DNA of 64,000 bases. Origin: Balaenoptera acutorostrata (Eukaryota; Chordata; Mammalia; Artiodactyla; Balaenopteridae). The notes under the pieces were generated by a model that ran no database searches, was not told the origin of the DNA, and saw nothing but the letters and a program-made list of their open reading frames with translations. The position numbers were made by a program, and so were the translations under genes. Shown here piece by piece: positions 37,901-52,900 of the stretch (position 1 is its first letter; each line of letters opens with the position of its first letter). Location of the stretch: contig NC_080074.1 of assembly GCF_949987535.1 (NCBI RefSeq), positions 28,293,268-28,357,267 of the forward strand, in the 5' to 3' direction.

Positions 37901-40900
37901 TATAGAGTTATAATTAGATAATCTAGATTAAGGTACATTACTATGGATAAAAAAAAGTCAATAGATTTTCCATAGAAATGACATTTTAAGGGCTCTTTAT
38001 TTCATGGACATTTATATTAATGGCATATTTGATAATGGTTCTATAACAATTAAGAGGTTTTTCTATGGTTAATGCTTCTATTGTTCTCCATCAAAACAAA
38101 CAAGCAAACGAGTAAATAAATGGGTATAATATATATTGTTATTCTCTGAAGACATACCTCTAGCAGCTAGAGTCCAGGCATGTAGTTTTCTAGAGATCAG
38201 ATTTGATAAAGCAGCAAAACATAGTCCTGACAAGTCTTTAGTGTGATTGTGTTCTGGTTGTTGATTGAAAGAAGACACCTGTGCTTTATATGCCAGCCAT
38301 GTAAGTGGCAAAATTATGGAGGTTTAATGCCCAAGCTGTGAATCCAGATTGTGCAAATTTATATCCTGACTGCCAATTATTAGCTAAGCTGTTTTGCCTT
38401 GTCTTAGGCAGATGACTTGCTCTCTCTGTGCTCCAGTTTCCTCGGCAGTAAGGTGGGGCTAATAGTAGAATCTGTGTCATAGAATTATTGTGAGAAATAA
38501 ATGGGTTAATATATTTCAAAGTGCTCAGAATACCAACTGTAATAAAATAAATGGTCAAATGTTAGCTATTTATCATTGGTTATCATAACATAATCATCAT
38601 TATTAACACTACCTGACTCCTGTTTTGCACAAAAATATTTCCCTTTGTATTGAAGATAAGCTGAAGCATCCATATATAGCACTGAAACTTTTTCAAAAGT
38701 AACTTTCAATGGTCAGATGCTCAAATTAGGTTCTTAATGAAATATGCATAAAATATGAAAACATGACTTTGGCTGGAAGGGTGAGAGTTAGTGTAGTTCA
38801 CCTTGGCCACAGAGGAACCTCAGTGTGACTTCTATATGATATCTAATTTTGAACAGAAATATGTCCTAGTAGATTGTTAAAATAAGGTGGTAGCAAAATA
38901 TGCCTCAAATCTCTAAATGAGGAAACTATTGTTTAGTTTAGTGTTATCAGACAGATACTAAACATATTTGCCAAAAATTATTTTGGTTTTATCACAGTTA
39001 ATATGAAGCTATCCTTTCTGATTCACTGTGGCCAACAGGCTCATTTAGCATTTTTTAAAAAAAAATATTTATTTTATTGTTTTTGGCCCCACTGTGCTGC
39101 TTGCAGGGATCTTAGTTCCCTGACCAGGGGTCGAACCCAGGCCTGGCAGTGAAAGCACCGAGTCCTAACCACTGGACCGTCAGGGAATGCAGTTAGCATT
39201 TTGAGAATATTCAAAACAGTAGACATTTCAGCAATCTAAAGATCGATGTTGATTTTCCCTTTTTCTATGATATAAGGGAATACTAATCTAGTTCATTTGC
39301 AAGCTCTATCCAAATGTATAATTATAAGTTAAAAAGGAAGGGAAGATTAAACAAATATTGAAGATTAATCCAGCATGTCATCCAGTAGTGAATACTGTCA
39401 GTTATGAAAGCTCCATGAGGGTAGGGATTTTTCTTTTGGGTTTACTACTGATTATTTGTGGCCAATAGACTCAGTAGTTTCTACTTAGAGTAGTGCTTGG
39501 CATGAATAGGTACTCAATAAATGTGTGTTGCATGGATAAATGAATGCTAAACAGGTTTTATTTTCTTTTAGACTTCTCATCAGCTGAAGCTGGAGCTCAG
39601 TTCAATGCAGGGACAAGTCATACAGGCCCAGAATAGTTTAACACAAAAGGAAAAAGAAGAACAACAACTTCAGAGTAACATAAATGAGCTAAAGCAATTG
39701 ACGGAACAGAAGAAAAAGCAAATTGAAGCACTCCAAGGAGAGGTTAAAATTGCTGTTTCACAGAAGGTAGTGATATATTTGTTTACTTTTTATGGGAAGA
39801 AAAACTTTGCAGTTAAAATAACAGTATGATAGTAACACAGATGAGTTACAACAAAGAAAATTTTACATATGCTCAAATTTTTTTCTAAGTTAAATGTATA
39901 AATGCACTTAATTATATGATTAAATATCTATGTCTGGATTTCCATTCACTATAACCATGTTGTTAGATAATTCTTATTTGAAATTCTAGCACTAATCATT
40001 TGTCTGATAGGCATAAAACTAGCTTTTTTAAAAATAACATATAACTAACTATGTTAAGAGAATAATTTATACATTTCTAGTGTATTAGAAAATTTTAAAG
40101 GAATTTAAAAATAAATTATCATCATTAAGGGAATATAATCAAGAACAAACATCACAAATTGAGATATATTTAAATATTCAGTAGTATAGGTTTCATATAG
40201 TTATAATTGTTTGGTTTTTTAAGTTATATCATAATGGTTTCCATTTCCAAACCTATCCTGATTTATTATTAAGCATCCGTTCTTCATCCTTAAGTAAGTT
40301 TTAATACTTGTCCAGACTAAGACTTGATAAAAGTGGATTGAACTTAATATTTGAACAAAACGAGGTTTTCCCCACTGTTGGTGTGTGCATATTAATTAGT
40401 TCATGGAGAAGAAAGATATAAGATCCCTAGTATGTAAAACAAACAAAATATGTCATGTTATTAATAGTTGGCTTGTCACATCACTAGAGAAAAAAATTAA
40501 CCCCACAAATACATATTTTATGTTGACCACTATTTTTATAACTATTATTATGGCCATTTTACAAAAGAGTAATTTTCTAATAACACAAACAAGAGTAGAC
40601 AAATTTGTCTATCCTTTTTTTGGGTGTGTTATATATAATCATACATCAGGATATAATTATCATAGTATGTATTTTGTTCTATGATTTGATATCTTGAGGT
40701 CATTTTTTCCCAAAATCTATTAGCCTCATATTCAAGTTTTCCTTAGATCTTCATTTTTATAACATCATGACTTAGTAAATTAAAAAAAACCCAACAACTA
40801 TTTTTAGCACATTTTCTTTTTTATTAAATTATTAGTTATAATAAGGTTTCTTCCAGATTTATGATTAATATATATTGCCTGTACTTTGCATGGCTTTACT

Positions 40901-43900
40901 AGATGACACCTTAAGGATTTTGAGATTCAGAGGAAATGTTCTTATTGGTAGTTGTCTTACTTGGGACTGTTATAACAAAAATACCATAGACTAGGTGGTT
41001 TAAAAAATAAGCATTTATTTCTCACAGTTCTGCAGGCTGGGAAGTTTAAGATAAAGGCACTGGCATATTGAGTGTCTGGTGAGGGCCCACTTTCTGGCTT
41101 GCAGACAGCTGTCTTCTTGCTGTATCCTTATATGACTGAGAGAGATTATCTCTTGTGTTTCTTCTTATAAGGGCACTAATCCCATTCACGAGGGCTCCAC
41201 CCTCATGACCTAATGACCTCCCAAAGACTCCACATCCAAATACCATCACATTTGATCTAGGCTTCAACATGAATTGGGGGGGGGGGTGTCACAAACATTC
41301 ATAGCAGTAGTTCACTTGTGTCAGTGTATGAATGCTAGAAAAAGGAACACCTTTAACCTTGGGGAGGACAGCATTTTGGGGGAGTGTTGGGTGGATAGCC
41401 AGTCTCTATAAATTAGACTTGGAATTTGGAGTACCTAGAGAATCACTGAAAGGCAAGAATTGTTTGGTTTTATTGAGGAGCAGTGTACTATCATGGAAAG
41501 AAGATAAATTTTAGAGCCAGGCATTTTTGAATTTAAATTCTGTGTGACGCACATTAGGTTTATGGTCACAGGAAAGTGATACATCTTTCTGAGCTAAATA
41601 AAATAGGGTCATAGAGTTGTAAAGGTTGAGATAATTTGAAGCAATTATACTTCAATTAAGATCTATTAAAAAAAAAAGATTGCGATAATGTATTTAAAGT
41701 ACCTAGTACTGTGTGTGCCCAGTGCCATGTGGAAGCAAAATAGTTGTTGGATATTATATATAAGTGTAGCAAACTATGATCTAAGAGTGTCATTGTGCAT
41801 GGTAAACCATACAGTGATGGTCTCTGGAAACTTTTCACTGGGCCACAGTGAAATAGGAAAACAAGGATAAAGTTTAAATGGGTATAGATGTGTATGTGTA
41901 CACACACACACACACACACACACCCCATATATATCTATATCTATCTATCTATATGAAACACACATGTACATACATTTTTTAAATGTGATTGTGATTGTTT
42001 GGGAGTCACAGATAAAGGATCCAGCAAGGCTATATAAGTCATCAGTTCCTGTACCAACCTTATTTGAAACCTAATGTGGGAATACAGAATGAATAGGAAA
42101 TGGCCCCTATTCTCAAGTAGCCTATAATTTAATGAGCAATCAGGTATGTAAGGAAAAAGAAAACTGTAGTAAGAAGGAGAATGAGAAAAATTAGAACTTA
42201 ATGGAAATTTCGACTGGCTTTTTAGAGGAGCTAGCATTTGAACTGTGTCTTTGAAGACTATCCTAATTTTGAAAGGTTAAAAAAAAGAGGAAATTAGATA
42301 TTTCAAAGGAGAGGAAACAATATTAGCAAAGTTTGCAAAACTTAAAAAAATGTCATTATAGAAGATTTGCTGTTGGAATACCTCGTAAGTGGAGAAGTGA
42401 GGGGGGAGATAAGGCTACAGAATTGGATGAAGTCAGATCACAGTAGATGTTGTATAGTTGTTTCCACTTTAAATTTTTAATATTGGAAGACTAAAGGTAA
42501 AAATCTTTAGAAGGGAGAAATGTAGTCAGACCTGTTTTAGAGCAAAAACTGATAAGCTTGTGAAGGATAAATTGTAAATGACTGACCCTCCTGTATTCTC
42601 CTTTGGAACTTTGGGTTTACTTCTGTTAAACCCATTATCAAGCTGTTACATTGATCTTTTTATTTTTTTAAATTTTCTTTTATTTAACTTACCCACTAAT
42701 AGATTTGAATTCCTCAAAGTCAGAGAACTGTGTTTTCTAACAAATAAGCTATCAATGATTTTTAAAAAAATGAATGAATGAATGAGCCTGACATTTAGAG
42801 TAAGCAAAATGAAGGCCCAAATATGAACCCAGAGGGCAATTATGATCAGTGTTGAGACTTTGTAGAGGGCTTATTTGAGCCATAAAGGTGATTGAAGAGA
42901 AAGAAAACTAGATTTGTGGGAGGGAAAATGTTAAAGAAAAGAAGTAGTATTCTACCAAAACAAAAAACAAAAAAACGCAGTGTAGTCTTCAACACGAAAA
43001 ACAATGTCCAGGAATTCTTCGTCGTGAAGACTCTAAATTGGAGGTAATGTGGGATGTTATCAGATAATGTGTGGGGTGATGAACCCCCTTTCCTCCATAG
43101 GCAGTTAGCACTACCTCCTGGCAATCTGCCTCCTAGCTCTCTTGAATCTATCCCCTTTTCTTATTTCCCAAGTGCCACAGTCTTAGTCCAGGCTATTTTT
43201 TTCTCTTATGTGGACTATTATAAAAGTCTCTTAATGGATGTCCTGGGGTCTATTTGTCCACCTCCCATCTATTTGTCATTCATTCATTCAAGAAATATTA
43301 CTAGGCACCTATTCTGTGCCATGGGCACAGTTCTAGGTGTTGGAGGTGTAGCTGTGAACAGACGAGGAACCTATTCTCATGGACTTAAACTTTCTTGGGG
43401 GGAAGAAACTTAAACAGGGTGATGTGAAAGACAGTAATGGGACAGAGTCCTACTAAAAGGTTGGGTGATCAAAGAAGCCCCTCTGAGGAGATTTGAGCTG
43501 ATACATGAAATACAAGAGCTATCCATATAGTGGTTGGGGCGGGACAACTAGTGCAAAGATCTTAAGGCTAGAACAAGCTTGGTATTTTCTAAAAACGGAG
43601 ACCAGTATAGGTTAAGTATAGTGGAGAGAGGAAGAGTAATATGAGATGAGCTCAGAGAAGTAGACAGGGGTAAAAGCATAAACATACAAAGTTGAAGATT
43701 ATAAGATAACAGAGAATGATGTATTTTGTTCAAAGGATAATTAGAATCGATAAGGAGATTTTGAGCAGAGAATGGTGGGATCTGACTAAAGGGACATAAA
43801 GGAGCAAGCAGGAAAGGCATTGAAAAACTATTGCAGTAGTCTAGAAAGTACAAGATGATGGCGTAAACTAAAGTGTTAGCCGTGGATGATTTGGGAATAT

Positions 43901-46900
43901 CTTTTGTAAGCTGAGTCATCAGGACTTGCTGATAGGTTAGATGGTGAGAGATGATGGAAGGAGGAGTCTAGAATAATTCTAGGTTTGTGGCTTGTGCAAG
44001 TGGATAGATGGCCATTGGATAGATGGCCATATTTATTGGGGGAAGTAGCATGTTTTTGAGGAGCAGGGTTGCTGTCAGGAATCAAGATTTCTACTTGAGA
44101 TAGGTATCTGTCAATCACTCAAGTGAAGATGTCAGGGAAGTACTTGGATATAATGAGCCCAGAGTTCAGGCAGAGAGGTTGGAGCTAGAGACATAAATTC
44201 AGGAGTCAATTGTAAATAAACAATATTTTAAAAAATATGTATTTTTTAACTTAACAAGGATTTATTCACAGGAATACCTGTAAGTAGAGAAAAATAACAG
44301 AAAAGCTAAACAAATGAAATGAAGAGGATCCAAACCAACTTTCACTCTGTAGCTTTTTACTTGCACCCTGTGTGCATATATCTAGGGCACAGAGGGCCAC
44401 CAACATGCGCCAAGACAGTGTAGGAACCCTGCATTACATCCATTAACTTAAACATATCTTTAAGATCATGCTTTGAACAACAAAAGAAAGCTTAGAAGGC
44501 AATATGTTGAGTGGGAATAAACATTGAAATATAGCAATCATGTCTTCAACTTCTACAATTGTCTTTATGTGCCAACTAACATTTATGCAGCCTCTTACAG
44601 ATCTTTTACCATGTAATTTAAGTTTTAGAAGTTTTGATAAAATCACTAGTAGTATATAACCATGCAGAAAGCACATCACACTGACAGCACAGAGGCAAAG
44701 ATTTTGCACAGATATATCTGCTTTCCACATTGTGCAGGTTACACACAATACAATATCAACCTTATTCCTAACAGATCCTAAAAAGATATTTCAAGGCCTA
44801 GCTGTAAACTACAGTACTTTATATCTATATTCTTAATAAAAATGAGTCTAGTTGGGATCTTCTAAATAGAGACTGTATATAGAATAAAAGAGGGCTAGAG
44901 ACTGAACCCTGGGGTCATACAGTATTGAGAGATCAAACAAAAGAGGAGGAGCTAGTAAAAGATTTTAAGATGGAATGACCAGTGAGGTAGGAGGAGAATC
45001 TAAAACACAAGATGTCCTTGAAACCAGGTTGAAGAATGTTTCTAGGAGGGGGCATCATCAACTGTTTGAAGGACTGCTGGGATGTCAATAAGATGTGGAC
45101 AAGGACATGAGTATTGTATTTTGGAACAAGGGGGTCGCTGATGACTTCAACAGCAGTTTCATTGAAGTGTATTTATTTTAAAAGCCAAGTGCTTCTTTTC
45201 ATGCTATGCTTACATATATTTTATTTATGTTATAATTTGTGCATATCTCCTGAATCTTCTTAAAGACTGAAGGTTTAGAGTTTAGAGGAGTTGTACCTTT
45301 GCAACATTTTCTTCTCTTTTTCTGCCTTGATGTTAATAAAGATGACCTGTAGAAATTTCTTAAGTTATTCTTGAATTTCAAGGAGTAGAAACAATATACT
45401 TCAACTTAGTAATGGTTTTTTAATTATTTCATGTAGAAATTTCCCATAGTTCAACCTTAAATTATATCATCTTTTAAAGCATACAGCACTGTATCTTCCA
45501 TCAGAATGTAGTTGTTACTTTCAGTCTCCTGAGACCTTGGTACTTGGGAATTCTCAGTGAAATTTTTTTTTCTTTATTTAATTGCTTTTTCATTTTTTGT
45601 CGTTTAAATTGGGACTTGTTGAATTTTGTAATTCTTTAATTTTGTAACTATAAGGCAAGTTACACTTTATTAAAGTAAAATTTTAGGGCATAACTACAAT
45701 TCAGTTTGTTCTTAGGAATCTTAGTTGTGTGGATTTCATTCTATATTTGTAACTGGTTTTTGGTATGCATACTGTTTTAAATAACTATTGTATGTTTCAG
45801 ACAGAACTTGAGAATAAACTACAGCAGCAGTCAACACAAGCAGCACAGGAACTTGCAGCAGAGAAACAGAAAATATCAGTGTTACAAAATACCTATGAAA
45901 AAAGTCAGGAAAGTCTAAAACAGCTTCAGTCTGATTTCTATGGGAAGGAATCTGAACTTCTTGCCACAAGGCAAGATCTTAAGGTATAGTGAACTATATT
46001 ATATCATAAAAACCAATAAGTTGTTTATAGACATTCATTAAATGATTGATTTGAACCCAAATGGGCATGGGAATGTTAGTGTTTATGGAATATCATGCTT
46101 GTTTTCTGTTGAATTATTATATTTGGAGAAACATGCTTTTTAAATTGTTTTATATAACAAAATATATATGTAAATATAGGATTTAAAAATAACATCTTTA
46201 ATAGAAATAATTTGGAAATTGTTAATTGCTACATTGGCTTATCTAAGGACTTTGCTGCCTTTATGTAAAAAAAATAACTTTTAAAATGGACTGCTGTTAA
46301 AAAATCTAAGGAATTTTAAATGTAAACCACTTGTGAAAATGCAAGCAATTTTACTGTTGCTTGTCAAGCAATATTAACTTTAGTTTTATATATTAGTCAA
46401 CTTCCCAAGACTACTGGAATGCATAATGATTAAAATTAGGAGATTATAGCTCAAAGTAAACTTAACCTTAATTATCTAAACATATATGGATATTTTGTCC
46501 TTGGCAATACTGTTTGATTAAAGTATCATTTTTACTAAAATGAAGACTATGGAAAAATGGTAAACAATTTTTATGTAGCATTAAGGTATCAGTTCTCTAA
46601 GGGAAATGGAACATTTGTATTCTCTCACAGAAGAGTTAGCCATTTCTCTTTTTTGTCATAGTGAAATAGTATGCTTTTTGATTCTTTCCTATGTTTGGAT
46701 TTTTGTTTCTTTACTTAATTTAAAATGCCTTATTGAAAAATTCTGTTGAAAATCACAGAATATTTTTATATATAATATACATAAATATACTATGTCTATA
46801 CTTTATTCATAGGCTGCTATAGGGAAGACTTTATGAAGGAGGTAGGACTTGACCAGGTCCTGAAGGATATAAGAATTTGAATACACAGAGAGTCCTGAGA

Positions 46901-49900
46901 AAGATCAGTTCACTCAGGGGCACATTTGAGAAAAGGTGCAGCAGTGGGAACCAGCAAAGCCAGGAGGCAGTCGCCATAATTGTCTTGCTAGAGTGCTGGT
47001 TTGTGTTTGGAAGTTAAAGTTAAAAAGGTTGGGATCAAACTGTGAGGTATCTTAGATGCCTAGCAAGGACGACTGACTGGACTTTATATTGGGTTGGCGG
47101 CGGGCGGGGGAGAGGGGGATGAAGAGTCTAAGCAGAGGAATAAAATGAAGAAGATATATTTTAGGCAACAACCTGGAACTGGTTTATAGATAGCAGCTTG
47201 GTTTGGATCTGGCGTAAACTAGTGCTGGGGAGATTAGTTAAGAGGCTATCTCCCTTCCTTCCTCCATAAACTCCAGTAATCTAGCTGTGAGCTGATTTGA
47301 ACTGGAGTTAAAGAGGATGGAACAGAAGAGATTAATGGGAGAGAGAATATGAAACAAAAGGGCTGAATAACGTACAGGGTGCAAGGAAGTGAAGGAATCA
47401 GTGGTGACTAATGATCTGACAAAGAAGCAGGAGATTGGGTAAAAGAATTTTCATAGGGCCAACAGTAGATACTTTATATATATAAAGTTCACAATTAGCA
47501 AGAGTTCTTTTAAAAAAATACCGCCTGACATTTAGAAAGTATCTTAACTTGCTATATTCTCTAAGTAGCTTTAAATTATTATTAGTTTTCCTTTACAATA
47601 CTGTTGAAAGTCAGGGAGGGTTTGTGGAAGAGTTTGGACTTTATCCTAAAGGCAGGAGGGAACCACTGAAAGGATTTGCTCGGATTTGTATTTTAGGCCA
47701 ATAACTGGCTGCAGGAGAAGGAATGGATTGTAGGGGAACATGGCTGAACGTTGGGATGAGAGAGGAGACTTTGTGGTAGTCCAAGTGCGGATGGTGGCGG
47801 CTCGGGCTGGTAGTAGTAAGGATGCAGAATGTGCATGAATTCAAAGGACATTGAGGTGGTAGAGAAGATGAAACCTAATGACTGATTGTAGAAGTTCTGT
47901 AGAAATCACGTTTTTTCTTCATATGGATGTATTATTTACCCAAGAGCATAACACAGTAATAAGACTTAGATCTTTTAAATCAGTATGTTTTTCATTAAGC
48001 CAACAATTATTTTTATTATGCCCGAAAGCTACATCATGTTCTAATTTTATACACGAAAGAAAAATTCAAATGTAAACATGGGCAAGAAGAGAAAGACAGA
48101 GGGATAAGGCTGTTGTGGAGTTTAACAACTGTTGAGAGGCCGTGGATAGACTCTCTCTTCCAAAGCTTCCTTTTGCAGATGAAACTGAGGCCCTGCTTGG
48201 TTAGTGACAGGCCTAGTGTTTGCACAATAACAGAACGATGATTGGATCTCAGCTCTTCTGATTCATAGCCCTTTATTCTTTTTTTTTTTTTTTTAATTAA
48301 TTAATTAATTTGGCTGCATTGGGTCTTCGTCGCTGCGTGCAGGCTTTTCTCTAGTTGCGGTGAGTGGGGGCTACTCTTCCTTGCGATGCGCGGGCTTCTC
48401 ATTGCGGTGGCTTCTCTTGTTGCGGAGCACGGGCTCTAGGCACTTGGGCTTCAGTAGTTGTGGCACACGGGCTCAGCAGTTGTGGCCCTCAGTCTCTAGA
48501 GCGCAGGCTCAGTAGTTGTGGTGCACAGGCTTAGTTGCTGTGCGGCATGTGGGATCTTCCCGGCCCAGGGCTCGAACCTATGTCCTCTGCATTGGCAGGC
48601 GGATTCTTAACCACTATGCCACTGGGGAAGACCAGTAGCCCTTTATTCTTTTACCATCATTTCACTAGAATTTTTTTTATAAAATTAGGATATTGAATTT
48701 TTTTTATAAAATAGGATGTTGACAAATTTTTATAAAACAGGATATTGACAAAATATCCTATTTTATTTTTTTATAAAATAGGATATTTGGAAGTTAATCC
48801 TTCCAAAATGACAGGTATCTGAACTACTTAATATTTAAAAAAAGAAAGAAATTCCTAGGAAAGTTCAAATAATATTTATAGGCCAGAATAAGGGATCAGC
48901 CATTCTTTTTCTTTTGCTTCAGTGATTATTATATGACCTTATGTATAAGAGAGAAAGGGAGAGGTTCAGAACCTTGTAACATGACACCTAAGTCAAGGCT
49001 GCCATCTGTGGGCTGACGGTGTATACCAAGACACCAGTAGAATGGAAGAAGGGCTGGCTTGATCTATGCCTTTAGCCCCATCTGCTGGATTACTTATGAA
49101 ATACTAAAATTTGTTGACTGGATATTTCAAACTGGCTATGCTGTGTGCTATTCTTTGTTTTCCAGGAAAGGTAGAAGTGGTGTTTAACTGTAAATTTTGC
49201 ACCCTCAGTGAAGTGAAAATTCTAGGATAGAAAGTTTAGAATTAAATATAAATCTTCTTAGCCTAGTACTGTTCTTTATGTCATTTCATCAGACATCAAG
49301 AAAAATAACTAAAAATTTTAAAGTTTTATTTTGAAAGAAAAAGGAAAAATTGTTGAACAGACCCCCCCCCCAAAACCCCAAAAAACCAATAGCTACCACA
49401 GAACAGTGCAGAAAATCTTTTTTTGCTACATTACTATAATGTGATTGGGGTATTCAGGATCAGGGTTGGTACTTGATCTACTCAGGGATTTGCTTATTCC
49501 AGTGGCAGTGGGTGGGTTAAAGATAGCCCCAGTAAACCATCTAATGGGAGAGGGAGTTCTCCAAGGGAGAAGATGCTGAGCAGATGAAACTAATATAGTC
49601 TGAAGTAAGAAAGATAAAAGGAAATTTTGAAACAGCAGTATACTGCTGAATGACATAGATGAATATTCAGAGGCAAGGTTGAACAACATGTTTTGGCTCA
49701 GAAAACAGTGCAGATTTTGAACTTGACTTTAAAGATTTAGTCACTAGGATTTTGTGAGTTCAGAATTTTATAGGCTGTTATTTAAACCATGGGCATTTTG
49801 GAATTCTGTGGTCAGAGATTGGGGGTATTCTTGCTTTTAGGCTCTAGCAAGTGTTGGTATTCTTTAGCATTAGATCAGGACCTCTGTTACCTAATTACAA

Positions 49901-52900
49901 TTGCTATAGACAGTATGGGCTAGGCTTTGTCAAATTTTATTCTTTTTCTCTGAAATCACTCTCACCTTTTGTGATACTTAGGTCAGTTCCCACATGCCCA
50001 CAAAGCCTTCTTTAAACATTCCACAGAGAACACTCACACTCGTTTTTCTGTGCATTTGGCATATAGCAAATGCTCTAATACCCTGTACAACTTCCATTTT
50101 ATACCCTGGTTCTGTTTTCCAGGCTGTATGGTCAGCTTCTTTAAGTCCAGGACCATCTTTTATCCTCCTGTCTACCTTAGTAGTATACTCAATTAAAGCT
50201 TAGCTGCTTGATTAGTAAAGGACTAGATGACTTTTAAGTCTTTTCCAAAAAGGAAGTCTTACAGTTCTTAGTGTTCTAGTGGAAGCCATTGAAAATGGAA
50301 ATTTGATTTACATCAGAAAAGACTTCTGAACTGGGTTATTTGTAAGGAATAATCTCTTTCAGGAAGCTTAAGTAAAGCCCTTTAAATAAGGTTTTCATTT
50401 ATTCATTTAATTTTCATCGATTCTTTATCAAATGCTTACTATAGCCAAGCCTAGATAGCAGTGATTCCTCCTGAATTGTATCTTCTGCCTTTTTTTCAAA
50501 GAAACTGTATCTCCAGAATAAGAAAGATAAACTTCTTCTAGATGGTGGAAGAGCATCTTAGAGTTATTTCCCTTAGCAGCTGAGAGTGTCAAGGTTCCTG
50601 CCATTTTCCATTCCCCACCTGTTACCATATCCACCTCCAAATCAAAACCTAATGAGTCAAAAAGTTGCTCTTTCCCCCAGCTTCAGCTTCTTGAAATATT
50701 TGGGCCTTCGAACAGTTAGTAACTATGGACTGTGTCAACTGACAGCGCTACTTCTACCACATAGATGAGAAGTTAAGAGGATGGGGGTGATGGCCTTGTT
50801 AGAAGTAGAGCCTCAGATGTCTGGTTGACTTTCCTCTTTTAGTTCACTTAATCAGGTTGGCAGATTTGAAATACATTTTTTCCCCTAAGACAAAAACCCC
50901 TTTCTATTTATTAAATAAACCTTTTAGCATGTCAAGGGCCATCATAGATCCTACAAAACATATATGCATATATAATGTCATGTTTATCTCTTTTTAAATT
51001 GCTTTTTTCCCATGTCTCCCCATATCTTCTCATTATGTATATGTTCTCTGAGTGTGTTTGATATGGTTCCTACTTATTTGATATTCTTCGTATCACTTAG
51101 CTAGTAAATACTTACAGATTATTTCTAGAAGCTTTGGAATTGCTTCAGTTTTATTATTTTATACTTGCCTATGCAAAATACTACAAGTATTTTGCATAGG
51201 CAAGAGTTATCTAGCATTCTTTCTCTTTTACATCATCTTACTGAAGGGCATAACATACTATCTTTTTTTTTTTAATTTAACTTTTTTAACATCTTTATTG
51301 GAGTATAATTGCTTTACAATGTTGTGTTAGTTTCTGCTGTACAACAAAGTGAATCAGCTATATATATACATATATCCCCATACTCCTCCCTCTTGCGTCT
51401 CCCTCCCACCCTCCCCTCTAGGTGGTCACAAAGCACCGAGCTGATCTCCCTGTGCTATGCTGCTGCTTCCCACTAGCTATCTAGTTTCCATTTGGTAGGT
51501 GTATATATGTCACTGCCACTCTCTCACTTCGTCTCAGCTTTCCCTTCCCCCCACCGCCGTGTCCTCAAGTTCATTCTCTACGTCTGTGTCTTTATTCCTG
51601 TCCTGCCCCTAGGTTCATCAGAACTATTTTTTTTTAGATGCCATATATATGTGTTAGCATACGGTATTTATTTTTCTCTTTTTGACTTCACTTTGTATGA
51701 CAGACTCTAGGTCCATCCACCTCACTACAAATAACTCAATTTTGTTTCTTTTTATGGCTAATATTCCATTGTATGTATGTGCCACATCTTCTTTATCCAT
51801 TCCTCTGTCGATGGACATTTAGGTTGCTTCCATGTCCTGGCTATTCTAAACAGTGCTGTAATGAACATTGTGGTACATGTCTCTTTTTGAATTATGGTTT
51901 TCTCAGGGTATATGCTCAGTAGTGGGATTGCTGGGTCATATGGTAGTTCTATTTTTAGTTTTTTAAGGAACCTCCATACTGTTCTCCATAGTGGCTGTAT
52001 CAATTTACATTCCCACCAACAGTGCAAGGGGGTTCCCTTTTCTCCACACCCTCTCCAGCATTTATCGTTTGTAGATTTTATGATGATGGCCATTCTGACC
52101 GGTGTGAGGTGATACCTCATGGTGGTTTTGATTTGGATTTCTCTAATGATTAGTGGTGTTGAGCATCCTTTCATGTGTTTATTGGCAATCTGTATATCTT
52201 CTTTGGAGAAATGTCTATTTAGGGCTTCCGCCCATTTACTATCTTTTTAAAGTATATTACTTTCCACTGTGCTTACGCATAACTGTTATGTGTAACTGTT
52301 AACTATTATGTTTCTGTTGAAATTTGCCAAAAAATGACATATAATAATTTGGGGAAATTGTTTTTATAAGTCTGTAGAAGAGAAGCTTTCTCTAGCACAG
52401 GAGGACTTGATTTCAAATAGAAATCAAATTGGAAACCAAAATAAATTGATTCAAGAACTGAAGACCACCAAGGCTACTTTGGAGCAAGATTTAGCAAAGA
52501 AAGAACAGCAATTGAAGGAGCAGAGTAAAGCACTGCAAGATATACAGAAAGAAAAGGTATTTTATTTTCTGACTAAATCTAGAATCTTAGCATTTAAAAT
52601 TAAGAACCAGCTTTTTCTAAGGGTAAGTAGGGGTGTATTTTATATAAATGATGCTAAGTTATAAAGTTGAAAGCATTGTATTATGACCAGTACGTTTAAA
52701 GATCAGTTAAAATTTTATATGAATGAGAAATTCAAATTCTAGGAAACATTTTATTTTTGGTTTCATAATTGAAATTTTATATTTCCATCAGCTGATATTA
52801 TTCTGAAGTGTACAATTCCTGAAGTTCTTGGTATATTTTATTTGTGCAGTTCCTGAATTATGTTTTTTTTTTGGCTGCACTGTGTGGCTTGTGGGATCTT

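Noticed and set aside
43054..43413. 119-codon plus-strand open frame
   Set aside because: It runs across the L2 boundary, has no splice sites in frame with EEA1, and reads as chance.
43548..43919. 123-codon minus-strand open frame
   Set aside because: It lies in an antisense L2 copy; the translation has no host-protein features and the L2 is decayed.
51758..52174. 138-codon minus-strand open frame
   Set aside because: It is the C-terminal end of L1 ORF2 in a 5'-truncated copy, not a gene.
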